From Mycolicibacter heraklionensis (lineage in GTDB: Bacteria; Actinomycetota; Actinomycetes; Mycobacteriales; Mycobacteriaceae), in contig NZ_LDPO01000001.1 in the NCBI RefSeq assembly GCF_001021505.1, positions 372,001 through 436,000 on the forward strand: 64,000 nt of DNA, written 5' to 3'. The position numbers were made by a program, and so were the translations under genes. The notes under the pieces were generated by a model. The model searched no databases. It saw nothing but the letters and a program-made list of their open reading frames with translations, and was not told the DNA's origin. Each line of letters opens with the position of its first letter. Position 1 is the first letter of the stretch. Positions 1-7,818 of this stretch are shown here, in pieces.

Positions 1-36
1 GTTCGTGAACCCAAGTTCGGTGGTCATCGAAGCCAC
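1..36 (-). CDS. Start of probable portal protein gene (partial)
   Basis: Only the first codons are inside the window. A GTG at 36 (or ATG at 27) opens a reading frame MASMTTELGFTN that runs off the left edge. An AAAGGTGG Shine-Dalgarno-like sequence lies 9 nt before the GTG, and an in-frame TAG just upstream limits the start. Its position directly after the large terminase gene is where tailed phages usually encode the portal protein. That assignment is inferred from position only. Confidence 0.4.
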   Translation of the reverse strand, partial: MASMTTELGFTN

Positions 37-68
37 TGCCTACGACCACCTTTCGCTATCGGGCGCCG

Positions 69-1592
69 CTAGAAAGGCGCGTTCATTACGTCGAGATCAC
101 TGTCGCCGCGGTCGTGCTCCGGTCCCGTGTCCTGCATCGGCGGCGGCGAATTGCGCGGCGGCTCCGAGAAATTGAGCAGACCCCAGTGGGCGAGCATCAT
201 CGCGACCGTCGGCCCCATCCACGAGCCGGCCGACGGCGTCGGCACCGACCGCAAACCGTCCGGCAGATCCTTTTTCAGCGTCGTCAGCACCGCCTGGTCG
301 AGCACCCGCTGACCGCTGTGACTCAACTGCTGCTGATCGACGGCCTCGAGGATTCCCTCCCACGCGACCAGGTATTCACCGAAGTTCGTCATGTGCGGCT
401 CGAGACCGGCCTCGATCAGGAACGGCTTCAGGATCGCCGCCGGCGACTTTTGGTCAATCACGATCACAGCCGGATCGCATTCGGTGACAATCGCAACGAT
501 CTTCTCGACGACATCGGTAGCGCTGGCGTTCTGGCAGAACCCGACCTCGACGGCGACCGTCTTCCCCGCGGAACGCTGCGCGCCGACGATGACCCATGTC
601 CGTGACGACGGCCCGCGGTCGATGGCGATCGCACCGGGGCCGGGCGTCACCAGGCCGGGCGTCATGTCGTGCAGCCGGCCCCACAGCTCCGGGGTGATCG
701 GCGGTTTCTGTAGATCCTCGAGGGTCGGCCAGTCACCGACGCCGAGCCGCTCAACAAAGAAGATTTTCGGCGTATACCGCATCGCCTGGTATTCGTTCTC
801 GATGTAATCGAGAGTCATAAACCCATACCCGACAGACGGATTCGACCGCAGCCGCTCCCGTGTGCTCGTCGGGTCGGCGTCGTCCTCACAACCCCATTCG
901 AGGTAACACAGGCGCGGGCTGCTGCGGTCGATCGCGCGCTTGCGGACGCCGGCGAAGACGTGGCCGTGGTCGTGCACGATCTGGTCGACCGCACTGCCCG
1001 CGTAGACGATCTGCGGATTCGGCCGCGCGCTCATCGTCGGCATCATCGCGCCGACCGTTTCCGGCTTGATGATCATCGCCTCGTCGAGGATCACCCGATC
1101 GCCCGACAGACCACGCGTTACGGCCCCTGTTCGCGAGACGAACAGCATTCGCGGCGCCTCAGGGTCGTGCGCGTCCGGTCCGAGAACGAAACCCTCCTCG
1201 CCGTGCGAGCGTTTCGGCTTGTACTTCTCCCCCGATGCTTTCAGCAGGGACTCGACGCGCCGCATGATCTCTTTGACCGTGCGGAATTCGTGCGCCGAAT
1301 AGACGATCAATTCCTCGTCGAACACCAGTAGCCCGGCGATCATCATTACTTCGATAATCGCGGATTTGCCATTCTGCCGAGGGACCGTCAACCCAACCTC
1401 GAACGCCGACCACAGGCCCTGGTCGGTCTCCCCTAGCGCGTGATGCAGGGCGAGTTTCTGCCACGGGTAGAGCTCCATCCCGAGCTGCTCGACGAACGCG
1501 ATCGCCTCGGGGGCCGCGCTGGTCTCAGCCGGTGGTGCTACCAGAATCCGGGGTGTCTGATCGCCGCGCGGCGTCTCGTCGTCGCTTGTCAC
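69..1592 (-). CDS. Phage terminase large subunit
   Basis: This 507-residue protein is the ATPase and nuclease of the DNA packaging motor. It cuts concatemeric DNA and pumps it into proheads. A Walker A motif (VPRQNGKS) lies at about residues 70-77 and a Walker B (VILDE) at about 167-171. The C-terminal RNase H-like nuclease domain has probable metal-binding Asp residues near 325 (AIDRG) and 380 (VIVIDQ). The length is normal for the HK97-type family. The start overlaps the end of the small-subunit gene by 68 nt, longer than the 4-nt overlaps elsewhere, so a slightly later start is possible. Confidence 0.95.
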   Translation of the reverse strand: MTSDDETPRGDQTPRILVAPPAETSAAPEAIAFVEQLGMELYPWQKLALHHALGETDQGLWSAFEVGLTVPRQNGKSAIIEVMMIAGLLVFDEELIVYSAHEFRTVKEIMRRVESLLKASGEKYKPKRSHGEEGFVLGPDAHDPEAPRMLFVSRTGAVTRGLSGDRVILDEAMIIKPETVGAMMPTMSARPNPQIVYAGSAVDQIVHDHGHVFAGVRKRAIDRSSPRLCYLEWGCEDDADPTSTRERLRSNPSVGYGFMTLDYIENEYQAMRYTPKIFFVERLGVGDWPTLEDLQKPPITPELWGRLHDMTPGLVTPGPGAIAIDRGPSSRTWVIVGAQRSAGKTVAVEVGFCQNASATDVVEKIVAIVTECDPAVIVIDQKSPAAILKPFLIEAGLEPHMTNFGEYLVAWEGILEAVDQQQLSHSGQRVLDQAVLTTLKKDLPDGLRSVPTPSAGSWMGPTVAMMLAHWGLLNFSEPPRNSPPPMQDTGPEHDRGDSDLDVMNAPF

Positions 1593-2163
1593 GCTGCGCT
1601 TTCACCTCGTCACGCTTGGAATGCGGCGGCGGGGACTTCGCGTCCAGCTCGGCCATCACCGTCAGCAGTTGCCGCGTCAGCGATGTCAGCTTGCGGGCGT
1701 CCCGGCAGGCGTCGATCTCCGTCGCCAGCTTCACTTTCAACGCTCGCAGCGCGTCCTCGGTGGTCGTGCTGGCCGCGACACCGCCGCCGACTGCCGCCAG
1801 GCTGTCGCGCATCCCGTCGAGCAGCTTCAGGCAGATCCGGGCCGCCGCCGGCGCATCTTCGCCCATGCCGATCGCGGTGCGATACTGCGATCGGAACAGC
1901 GCCTCGCGACGCTCGAGCTCGACGGCCTCGGCGTTCTCGGCCAGGAACTCACGTCGCGGCGCCCGCCGGATCATCGCCGCGCGTAGCACATCCTCGACGA
2001 CCTGCTCGCTGACGACGAGATCCTCGGCGAGATCGTGGTACGTCGCGCCCGCGAGGAACTTCCGCAGCACCGATTCGGGGTCGATGGTGTCGCGGACGTC
2101 GGTGACGTCATCATCGTCGTCGAGCGGCGTCGTTTCCATCGAAATCAGCACCAATTCCGGCAT
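1525..2163 (-). CDS. Phage terminase small subunit
   Basis: A 212-residue protein immediately upstream of the large terminase. The small subunit recognises the packaging site and hands DNA to the large subunit. The N-terminal half contains an HTH-like segment (about 30-65: LAGATYHDLAEDLVVSEQVVEDVL). The C-terminus is strongly basic (KRDEVKAQRDKRRRDAARR). An internal Met at residue 9 (2139) is an alternative start. The assignment rests on position between HNH and large terminase plus the HTH and basic tail. Confidence 0.75.
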   Translation of the reverse strand: MPELVLISMETTPLDDDDDVTDVRDTIDPESVLRKFLAGATYHDLAEDLVVSEQVVEDVLRAAMIRRAPRREFLAENAEAVELERREALFRSQYRTAIGMGEDAPAAARICLKLLDGMRDSLAAVGGGVAASTTTEDALRALKVKLATEIDACRDARKLTSLTRQLLTVMAELDAKSPPPHSKRDEVKAQRDKRRRDAARRSDTPDSGSTTG

Positions 2164-2362
2164 TTAAGCTGGTCAGCGCGATTTCGGTCAAAAATGCCGC
2201 TGACCTGCCATTTTTCCATTTTTTTCGTTACGGAGGGGGGCGCACGACGTGGGGCGAGGCGTCGCGGCACCCCCCCGGGGTCGAACAAATGTTCGGGGGG
2301 GTTGCTGGTCCGGCGTTTCCGCTGGTCATTGAGGCGAGAGGGTTCGCTGGCATGCTGATGCC
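2164..2362. other. Non-coding gap; candidate cos/packaging site
   Basis: This 199-bp gap lies between the HNH gene and the small terminase and is among the longest non-coding stretches in the phage early strand. It has T-rich runs (about 2211-2227) and G/C homopolymer runs. It also has an inverted repeat CGAACA-AA-TGTTCG at 2282-2295, flanked by C7 (2270-2276) and G6 (2296-2301). HNH-cos-TerS-TerL is a known order in cos phages. The exact cleavage site cannot be read from sequence alone, and the repeat could instead act as a terminator after the HNH gene. Confidence 0.5.
2270..2301. repeat. GC-rich inverted repeat upstream of terminase genes
   Basis: The arms CGAACA and TGTTCG, separated by AA, are extended outward by a run of C on the left and a run of G on the right, with a short bulge. 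The structure can form on either strand. It may mark a terminase-binding site or terminate early transcription. Confidence 0.5.
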
Positions 2363-2707
2363 TTACGCGGGCTGATCTTGCTGTGACCAGGGCCAACGCA
2401 TGACGAACGGTCCGAGTTCGTCGAGGTTGGTCGGCGGCTTGCGTCCCACGAGCGCGGGTCGCAAGTGGTCGCGGCTGCCGTCGCCGCGCTCACCGTTGCA
2501 TGGACCATGCAGCAGACGGTCGGCTACCGTGCCGCCTTGCGAGCGCGGAATCGAGTGGTCTGCTTGGAGTCCCTGCACGAGGTACATGGGCTCGCCGCAC
2601 CACCAGCAGAGCGTGCCCTCAATGTGCCGGCTCTTGAGGTATTCGGCTTGCACGCGGTGTGCGTGGCCGAGCCCCTTCTCTTTGGTGGTGCGCTTGTTGG
2701 GCGCCAT
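2363..2707 (-). CDS. HNH endonuclease (packaging-associated)
   Basis: A 114-residue HNH nuclease. A zinc knuckle is seen at C34/C37 (LCWWCGEP), the beta-beta-alpha-metal core at D50-H51 (ADHSIPRSQGG), and C70-N71 (PCNGERGD) in the final helix. HNH proteins encoded beside cos and terminase help the terminase cleave cos in HK97-type phages. The adjacency here (HNH, 199-bp gap, TerS, TerL) fits that role. A standalone homing-type activity is less likely because the gene sits in line with the early operon. Confidence 0.88.
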   Translation of the reverse strand: MAPNKRTTKEKGLGHAHRVQAEYLKSRHIEGTLCWWCGEPMYLVQGLQADHSIPRSQGGTVADRLLHGPCNGERGDGSRDHLRPALVGRKPPTNLDELGPFVMRWPWSQQDQPA

Positions 2708-2713
2708 GTTTTC

Positions 2714-2890
2714 TCAGCCGCTAGTCGGCGTAAGAGTCACGATCAAGTCGCCGTTATCGGCGCACCTGAGTTCTCCTTGTAGTGGCACGTTTTTGGAGCG
2801 GTTTATGGCGGTAACCAGGGCGCGAACGAATTCTATTGCCTGGTCGTTGGTCAGTTTCCGCGGAGAAGTTCCGGGCTGGAATATGTTCAT
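2714..2890 (-). CDS. Small phage protein of unknown function (58 aa)
   Basis: A 58-codon frame begins MNIFQPGTSPRKLTNDQAIE and ends VTLTPTSG. Its ATG forms a 4-nt ATGA overlap with the stop of the gene upstream (2887-2890), and it ends 6 nt before the HNH start. That packing matches every neighbour and supports it as a real gene despite its size. No family is recognised. Confidence 0.7.
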   Translation of the reverse strand: MNIFQPGTSPRKLTNDQAIEFVRALVTAINRSKNVPLQGELRCADNGDLIVTLTPTSG

Positions 2891-3153
2891 CGCGAAACTC
2901 GATAGCCGTGTTCGGTCAGTAACCGCACGATCGCTTCGGCGGTGTCGCGTCGGGCTTCGTTGATGCGCCCGGCGGCGATGTCACTGCGGCCGAATGTGGA
3001 GAACTGCATCAGGCGAATGACGTTGCCGTCGCGTCCGGGTAGCTTGCCGAGGTTGTTCTCGATGAGGACTGCGGCACTACGTTCGTCTTCGGACATAGTG
3101 GTGCCGCTGGCATCTCGAGGTGCCACGGTAGCAGCGGGTTGGTCCATTGTCAT
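2887..3153 (-). CDS. Small phage protein of unknown function (88 aa)
   Basis: 88 residues, coupled at both ends by ATGA overlaps (3150-3153 and 2887-2890). The first 20 residues look disordered. The C-terminal half (IRLMQFSTFGRSDIAAGRIN and following) is helical and could be a small DNA- or protein-binding domain. No family is recognised. Confidence 0.7.
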   Translation of the reverse strand: MTMDQPAATVAPRDASGTTMSEDERSAAVLIENNLGKLPGRDGNVIRLMQFSTFGRSDIAAGRINEARRDTAEAIVRLLTEHGYRVSR

Positions 3154-4019
3154 GCTCCTGTCGTGTGTATCGGCGTGTTGCTGGTGCGTTTGTTGGCGCT
3201 TTGTTCGACGAGTTTCTGCACGTCAGCGAACAGAAACAGCGGCTTGCCGGCGCCGTCGTAGTGCGCGGGTTGCAGCTTGCCCTCGCGGCGCCAGCGGTAG
3301 AACGTCGTCTTGCTGATCGGGATCTCGAAACCGTCGAGAATGCGCAGCACCTCGTGGGCGTGGAAGTGCCAGTGCCCGAGGCCGTCCAGGTTCTCGCGGA
3401 TCAGCTCGTCGACCTGGTGCTCGGTCTTGCATTGCCGGCAGCGAATGGTCTTGGCGCGTCGGTGTGCGGTGATCTCGGCATCGCAGCGACGGTCGGGCGT
3501 CTCGGGGTGTGGGGCCGGGCAAGGTCCGCAGTAGCGCGGCGGCCGGCGCCGGTTGATCGAGTGCTCGATCGCGGTGATGGTGCGTTTGATGTCGGCGTGC
3601 AGCTGCGCGACGTGCTCGTTGTAGGCGATGGCTTCGATGTTGTCTGCGAGCCACGTCGCAGCTTGGCGTGCGGCATTGTGGCCGCCCCAGATGGTCAGGT
3701 CGGTGCGGATGTCGGCGTGCAGGATGATCGCCCACGAGATGATGGTGATCGCGGTGCTTTTCTGCAGGCTGTTGGCGTTGAAGTTGACCGGCATTGGCGC
3801 GTCGTGCTCGGTGATGTGGCGTGCCTGCTCGCCGAGCTTTGTTGCACCGCTGCAGGCGTCGTCGAGGTAGTCGAGTGCGCCGGGTCCGCGGTGTCCGCTG
3901 TGGGTTGCGGTGCTGACGAGTGAGCGCAGCATGTCGCGCAGCTCGTCGGCGTGCACGCGGCAGATGCGCCGCCGGGTGCCGGTGGCGTTGTCGCACTTTG
4001 GGATCGGGCACTGGCTCAC
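3150..4019 (-). CDS. Phage zinc-finger/HTH protein (289 aa)
   Basis: GTG start in a GTGA overlap with the gene upstream. The N-terminus has a Cys-rich knuckle (CPIPKC, then CRVH). The middle is a helical domain found in actinophage hypothetical proteins. Residues about 165-215 have two further Cys pairs (CGPC, CRQC). The C-terminus resembles a MerR/excisionase-type helix-turn-helix (ISKTTFYRWRREGKLQP). This points to a DNA-binding regulatory or replication-associated protein, but the exact role is unknown. It lies just downstream of the replication-initiator-like gene. Confidence 0.65.
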   Translation of the reverse strand: MSQCPIPKCDNATGTRRRICRVHADELRDMLRSLVSTATHSGHRGPGALDYLDDACSGATKLGEQARHITEHDAPMPVNFNANSLQKSTAITIISWAIILHADIRTDLTIWGGHNAARQAATWLADNIEAIAYNEHVAQLHADIKRTITAIEHSINRRRPPRYCGPCPAPHPETPDRRCDAEITAHRRAKTIRCRQCKTEHQVDELIRENLDGLGHWHFHAHEVLRILDGFEIPISKTTFYRWRREGKLQPAHYDGAGKPLFLFADVQKLVEQSANKRTSNTPIHTTGA

Positions 4020-4330
4020 AGGGCGACCGCCGCTCGAAGCGCGTCGGTGGTGGCGCGTAGCGGCGCGTGGCAGGTCATGCAGTGCGGTCTGCCGAAGTAT
4101 GCGAGCTTGCCCAGGAGTCGGTTCGTATCGCGGATCAGCGCGGCGTAGCAGGGCTTGCACAGGATGACGACGACGTTGCCGAAATCGTTGGTGGCTTGGG
4201 CGTCGCAGCAGTCGATGGCGTGGATCTCCATCGCGTATTTCGCGGGGTTCTTGCAGCCGCGGGCGGATTGGCAGGTGAGGGTCTGCCAGTCGAGTCGCGC
4301 GAGGACGTCCTCGGGTCGGATTTCGTTCAC
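4016..4330 (-). CDS. Cys-rich phage protein, probable zinc binding (104 aa)
   Basis: GTG start overlapping the TAG stop of the upstream gene. It contains repeated Cys motifs (CQSARGCKN, DCCDA, CKPC, CMTC) that would suit one or two structural zinc sites. It is coupled by GTGA to the next gene. No named family is recognised. Confidence 0.65.
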   Translation of the reverse strand: MNEIRPEDVLARLDWQTLTCQSARGCKNPAKYAMEIHAIDCCDAQATNDFGNVVVILCKPCYAALIRDTNRLLGKLAYFGRPHCMTCHAPLRATTDALRAAVAL

Positions 4331-5478
4331 TAAACTAAATCCTCCGGCATGTTTTTGTCGGCTAGTGGCGGCGTGGACGAGCTTTCGGGGTCATCCGGGC
4401 GTGGTTGTGCCCGGCTGGCAGCTAGCGCGGCTCTGGCGGCCGCTGAGCCGTTTTCGTTGATCGCGTCCTGTTCGGGGTTGTGTCCGCAGACGCGGCCGTT
4501 GCGGTAGCCGTCGGCGTCGCACAGCGTGCAGTCGGCGATATCGCGGGCTTTGAGCGCGGCGGCTGCGTGTGCTGCGTCGGATTGGGCTTGAGCGTGCCGG
4601 CGGCGCTGCCGGTCGTGCCAGCGTTCGTTGGCTCGCCGGAAGTTCGCGCACGGTCCGCAGTTGGGGATCTCGGCGTCAGCGGGTAGTTCGGCGTGTTGTT
4701 TGCATCGCGTGGGGGGTTCGTCGTCCGGGCCGGGAACGCTGGCCGTGTCGCCGTCGCCGGCCTCGCGTGCGCGCTCGCGCGAACCCACCGGACCAACATC
4801 GGTAGGTGGGTTTGAAACAGAAACAGAACCTGAAACAGAAACTGAGGGTATGGGATTGGGTATCCGATTGGGTATCGGGTCAGCACCTGTTTCCGCAGGT
4901 CGCGCATTGGGTATCTCATTGGGTACCCGATTGGGTATCGGGTTGGGTGCCGCATTGGGTATCTCATACCGTTCGGCGAGGGAAGCCAAGTGCTCACGGG
5001 CCGCGATGCACGCCAGCTCGAGCGCCGTACGCAGACGCTGCGCGTGATCGGACTCGCCGCGCACCTCAGGCACGGACATCAGCTCGAGTTCGCCGTACAT
5101 CACCGTCGCGAACTTCGGTGAGTCGAACACCGACAGGAACCGCAGCGCCGACAGGAACACCGTCGGCTGTTTCTCGAGCCCGTCGTTGCGCATCCGCGTG
5201 CGAATCAACAGTTCTCCGGTGTCCTCGTCGAGGAACACATACCGACGGGCCTCCATGCGCGCCAGGGCCGCGCGCAGCTCATCGGTCGTCGGCAGCCGGT
5301 CACCGTCCCGCATGGCCTTCGCCCACCGCGTGAAGTTGATCGGCTGCACCCCGGCCGCGTTCACCGCACGCTGACCGCTGAGCACCTGAAACAGCAGCTT
5401 GTCGAACACCGGCTGCGCGGTGAAATCGTCGTCGGACCACTGCGAAAACAGGTTCTTCGCGAACTCGCGGGTCGTCAT
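4330..5478 (-). CDS. Phage replication-initiator-like protein with embedded iterons
   Basis: 382 residues. Residues 1-190 resemble the winged-helix replication/replisome-organiser proteins of actinophages (compare RTRMRNDGLEKQPTVFLSAL). Residues about 165-230 are a low-complexity linker of xIPN and SVSV repeats, encoded by a tandem 12-bp DNA array. The C-terminal part has two zinc-ribbon-like clusters (CKQH...CGPC and CTLCDADGYRNGRVCGH). The start is fixed by an ATGA overlap at 5475-5478. Repeats inside the initiator gene recall the lambda O gene, where the linker region is the origin. The protein class is reasonably supported; its use of this origin is inference. Confidence 0.7.
   Translation of the reverse strand: MTTREFAKNLFSQWSDDDFTAQPVFDKLLFQVLSGQRAVNAAGVQPINFTRWAKAMRDGDRLPTTDELRAALARMEARRYVFLDEDTGELLIRTRMRNDGLEKQPTVFLSALRFLSVFDSPKFATVMYGELELMSVPEVRGESDHAQRLRTALELACIAAREHLASLAERYEIPNAAPNPIPNRVPNEIPNARPAETGADPIPNRIPNPIPSVSVSGSVSVSNPPTDVGPVGSRERAREAGDGDTASVPGPDDEPPTRCKQHAELPADAEIPNCGPCANFRRANERWHDRQRRRHAQAQSDAAHAAAALKARDIADCTLCDADGYRNGRVCGHNPEQDAINENGSAAARAALAASRAQPRPDDPESSSTPPLADKNMPEDLV
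4843..4965. repeat. Tandem 12-bp iteron-like repeats (candidate phage origin)
   Basis: Unit ATTGGGTATCNN on the + strand. Copies start at 4855, 4867, 4906, 4918, 4930, 4942 (GTTGGGTGCCGC) and 4954; a degenerate unit occupies 4843-4854, and a 27-bp spacer separates copies two and three. The array lies in frame in the initiator-like gene, giving xIPN peptide repeats. Next to it, at 4813-4844, are two copies of the A-rich 14-mer TGAAACAGAAACNG, a candidate unwinding element. Confidence 0.7.
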
Positions 5479-5672
5479 GTAGCGGGGTTCTCCGTTCCGA
5501 ATAGGGCGCGCTTGGGCACGCGAGTCATGTGGACGATGCCGGTCGACAGCGCGCGCCAGGGCGCGATGATCGTGTGGCAGTCGTGGCCGGCCGGCGCGGT
5601 GCAGACACCGCACGATCGTTCGAGAGCGGCCTGCACGCGCGGGTCGTTCCTGTCGGACAGCCATGTGATCAC
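5475..5672 (-). CDS. Small Cys-rich phage protein (65 aa)
   Basis: GTG start in a GTGA overlap; ATGA overlap with the initiator-like gene downstream. The motif CGVCTAPAGHDC followed by an HMTR segment is a short knuckle common in actinophage and actinobacterial hypothetical proteins. Probably zinc-binding; function unknown. Confidence 0.65.
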   Translation of the reverse strand: MITWLSDRNDPRVQAALERSCGVCTAPAGHDCHTIIAPWRALSTGIVHMTRVPKRALFGTENPAT

Positions 5673-5908
5673 GGCAGTTCCTCGCTGGCGTAGGCAAACC
5701 GCGCCGTCAGGCACGGCCAGTCGACCGGGCCTAGGCAGTGGTCGCACACGGTGCGTCCATCCCCGCCGAGGTAGTCGCGGGTGAACGGGCGGTGCAGTTC
5801 CCGTATCGGCGTTAGAGCCTCACGGGCAGCGACGATCAGGTCGGGTGGCATAGGGATCTGTCGTCCCTTCCACGCCCGTCGTGCGGCCTCGACTGCCGGA
5901 TCGCTCAT
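5669..5908 (-). CDS. Small phage protein with Cys motif (79 aa)
   Basis: The start at 5908 is chosen because it forms the ATGA overlap typical of this operon; an in-frame ATG at 5920 is possible. The C-terminal half has CDHCLGPVDWPC, a likely zinc site. No family is recognised. Confidence 0.65.
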   Translation of the reverse strand: MSDPAVEAARRAWKGRQIPMPPDLIVAAREALTPIRELHRPFTRDYLGGDGRTVCDHCLGPVDWPCLTARFAYASEELP

Positions 5909-6570
5909 GCTGGTGTCCATCGCCGCGGCGCAACGCGGCCGGGTATGTACAGCGGGTGTTTCGGTGAGCCATTGCCGTTGATGCCAAGACACCACAGTTC
6001 CCGCTGACGTAGCGCGCCCGCGGTGTCGGTGACGTCACCGTGACAGTTGTGCCACCAATGCGATGCCGCAGGATGAGAACCCCACGCCACGATCGTGAGG
6101 CCGGCGCCGCCGGCGGTCAGGAACTCGCGGTTGCGTGGCCCGATCGGGTCGTCGATCGCGACGAGGCCCCGCGGGTCGGTCGAGCGATACGCATACAGGT
6201 TGCGCACGATGATGCCGTCGTAACGCCACGCTCGAGCGAACCCCATGCAGCGCCGGATGGTCGGATCGTCAGCCGCAGCGTCCGCAGTGCTCGGGTTGAG
6301 CATGATGAACTCGACGAGCTTGCCCGCACCCCAACGCCGGATCAGTTCGTACCGGTACAGGCCGCAGTCGCTGATCACCGCAGAGCTGGTGGATTCGGCC
6401 GACTCGAACAGTCCGAGCTGCTGTGTGTCCGGGCAGCTGTAGCTGGTGCAGCAGCAGTAACGGCCGAGGCCTTCGTCGTTGATGATGAACATGCACGACG
6501 GCTGATGATGACCGCCGGGGTGCCCGCAGGCCTTACACGGCCGCGTGGTGTGTCCAGGCCAGTCGCCCAT
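5905..6570 (-). CDS. DUF1643 protein with N-terminal Cys/His region and clamp-type motif
   Basis: 221 residues. The first 50 residues are rich in Cys and His (CKACGHPGGHHQPSC, then CCCTSYSC) and look like a zinc-binding module. It is followed by QLGLF at 51-55, which matches the sliding-clamp binding pattern. Residues about 68-215 are a DUF1643 domain (LVEFIMLNPSTADAAADDPT and an IIVRNLYAYRSTDP segment). DUF1643 has no established activity; it is common in phages and mobile elements. ATG overlaps the stop of the gene upstream. Confidence 0.75.
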   Translation of the reverse strand: MGDWPGHTTRPCKACGHPGGHHQPSCMFIINDEGLGRYCCCTSYSCPDTQQLGLFESAESTSSAVISDCGLYRYELIRRWGAGKLVEFIMLNPSTADAAADDPTIRRCMGFARAWRYDGIIVRNLYAYRSTDPRGLVAIDDPIGPRNREFLTAGGAGLTIVAWGSHPAASHWWHNCHGDVTDTAGALRQRELWCLGINGNGSPKHPLYIPGRVAPRRWTPA

Positions 6571-6815
6571 CAGACGTGGGCCGTTTCTGCGTTCCGGGCG
6601 CGCTGTCGTTCGCCCTGGTGCCGTGTCATCGCGACGCGCTCACCGTCGCTGAATCCGTACGCGTAGATCCGCGCGGCCAGCATGTGCAGCGAGTAGATAC
6701 CCGACTCGTCGAGCGGTGTGCTGTTGTCGAATTTCCGGGCGTCGTCGAGTTCGCGCTCCGCGTAGCGGTCGACCAGTTCGGCGACCTGCGGGGTAACAAT
6801 GCGATTCTCGCTCAT
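6570..6815 (-). CDS. Small phage protein of unknown function (81 aa)
   Basis: 81 residues, ATGA-coupled to the upstream gene and TGATG-coupled to the DUF1643 gene downstream. It is helical and charged, without Cys motifs or membrane segments. No family is recognised. Confidence 0.65.
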   Translation of the reverse strand: MSENRIVTPQVAELVDRYAERELDDARKFDNSTPLDESGIYSLHMLAARIYAYGFSDGERVAMTRHQGERQRARNAETAHV

Positions 6816-7003
6816 GGTGTTTCCCTGTCGGTTTGGCGTTGGATGTGGTCGCGGACGCTGGTGATGATGTCGTCGAGGGCGTCGAGCCGGTTGCGGCGTG
6901 AGCGGCCGTGGACGTCGGGGTATTGCGGGCAGCGGCCGACGAAATAGCCGGCATCGTTCAACTCGGCGTAGAAATCGCAGTCGGCGAGATCCGGGCCGGT
7001 CAT
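6812..7003 (-). CDS. Small phage protein of unknown function (63 aa)
   Basis: 63 residues beginning MTGPDLADCDFYAELNDAGY. The start is set by an ATGA overlap with the MmcB-like gene. The rest is a short helical, basic segment. Its role is unknown. Confidence 0.65.
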   Translation of the reverse strand: MTGPDLADCDFYAELNDAGYFVGRCPQYPDVHGRSRRNRLDALDDIITSVRDHIQRQTDRETP

Positions 7004-7818
7004 GCGCTGCGCTCGTCTCGGGCGATCTCGCCGAGTCGGCGTTTCAGCTCGCGGTATTGGTAACTGGATTCGAGGGATTCGGTCGCCTGTTTGATGGCGG
7101 CTAGGCGATTGCGCGCGAGGTGCTTTACGTCGTCGAGGGTGCGTTTGCCATTGAGGGTTTCGACGATGGCATCGGCGAGTTCTTCGGTGTCGGTTGGCAG
7201 GTATCCGCATCGGTCATGGATGACGGCGACTAGTTCTCGGGCACGTTGGACTTCGGGTGTGATGCCGGCGCGGCGTCCGACTTCCTGATTGACCTGTTCG
7301 CGGATGTCTGCGCGTGCGCGCTCGTCGGCGCGACGTTGACCGTTCAGGATGGCTTCGGCGCGCAGGGTGTCCTGTCGGGCCATGATCGACCGGACGGCAT
7401 GCCACGCCGGCGTGTGATCGACCTTGGTCTCGGCCTTGACCAGCACGCGCATCCGGGTTTTCGACGGGCCGGGCACCATCAGTCCCCAGCCGGCGGGTAG
7501 TTCACCGTCCTGAACGATCGTGGGATCGTTGACGACCAGGTACCACTGGTGACATTGGTCGGCCCACCGGTCGGCTTTGCCGGGTTTGCGTAGCTCGTTG
7601 AGCCAGTCGGCGCGACTGACCTTGAGCTCGTGGCCGACGAGGATACGGCCGCTGGTGCTGGTGAATCCGACATAGATAGCGTCGCAGCCGCCGCCGGCCG
7701 CACCATTCCAGCCGACCTCGGGCAGGAAGATCCCGCCGGGCAGCGGCGCACCGGGCTTGATGTAATGCCGCTGCAGCCGGTCCATCAGCTCGCGGGTGGT
7801 CATCGTCGGCGCGGTCAT
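7000..7818 (-). CDS. MmcB-like PD-(D/E)XK DNA-repair nuclease
   Basis: 272 residues, ATGA-coupled at both ends. The N-terminal 140 residues resemble MmcB-family proteins. The nuclease signature is D46 (CDAIYVGF) followed by E64-L-K66 (VGHELKVSRADW), then a conserved DQCHQWYLVV strand. The C-terminal 130 residues are helical and basic, probably for DNA or protein contact. It likely processes or repairs phage DNA; the exact substrate is unknown. Confidence 0.75.
   Translation of the reverse strand: MTAPTMTTRELMDRLQRHYIKPGAPLPGGIFLPEVGWNGAAGGGCDAIYVGFTSTSGRILVGHELKVSRADWLNELRKPGKADRWADQCHQWYLVVNDPTIVQDGELPAGWGLMVPGPSKTRMRVLVKAETKVDHTPAWHAVRSIMARQDTLRAEAILNGQRRADERARADIREQVNQEVGRRAGITPEVQRARELVAVIHDRCGYLPTDTEELADAIVETLNGKRTLDDVKHLARNRLAAIKQATESLESSYQYRELKRRLGEIARDERSA

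Noticed and set aside
3147..3923. 258-codon plus-strand frame in the prophage
   Set aside because: Antisense to the zinc-finger/HTH gene, Val/Gly-rich, and breaks the strand pattern of the operon.
4843..4965. Short tandem repeats as a CRISPR array
   Set aside because: Units are 12 bp and adjoining, without unique spacers, and lie within a coding frame.
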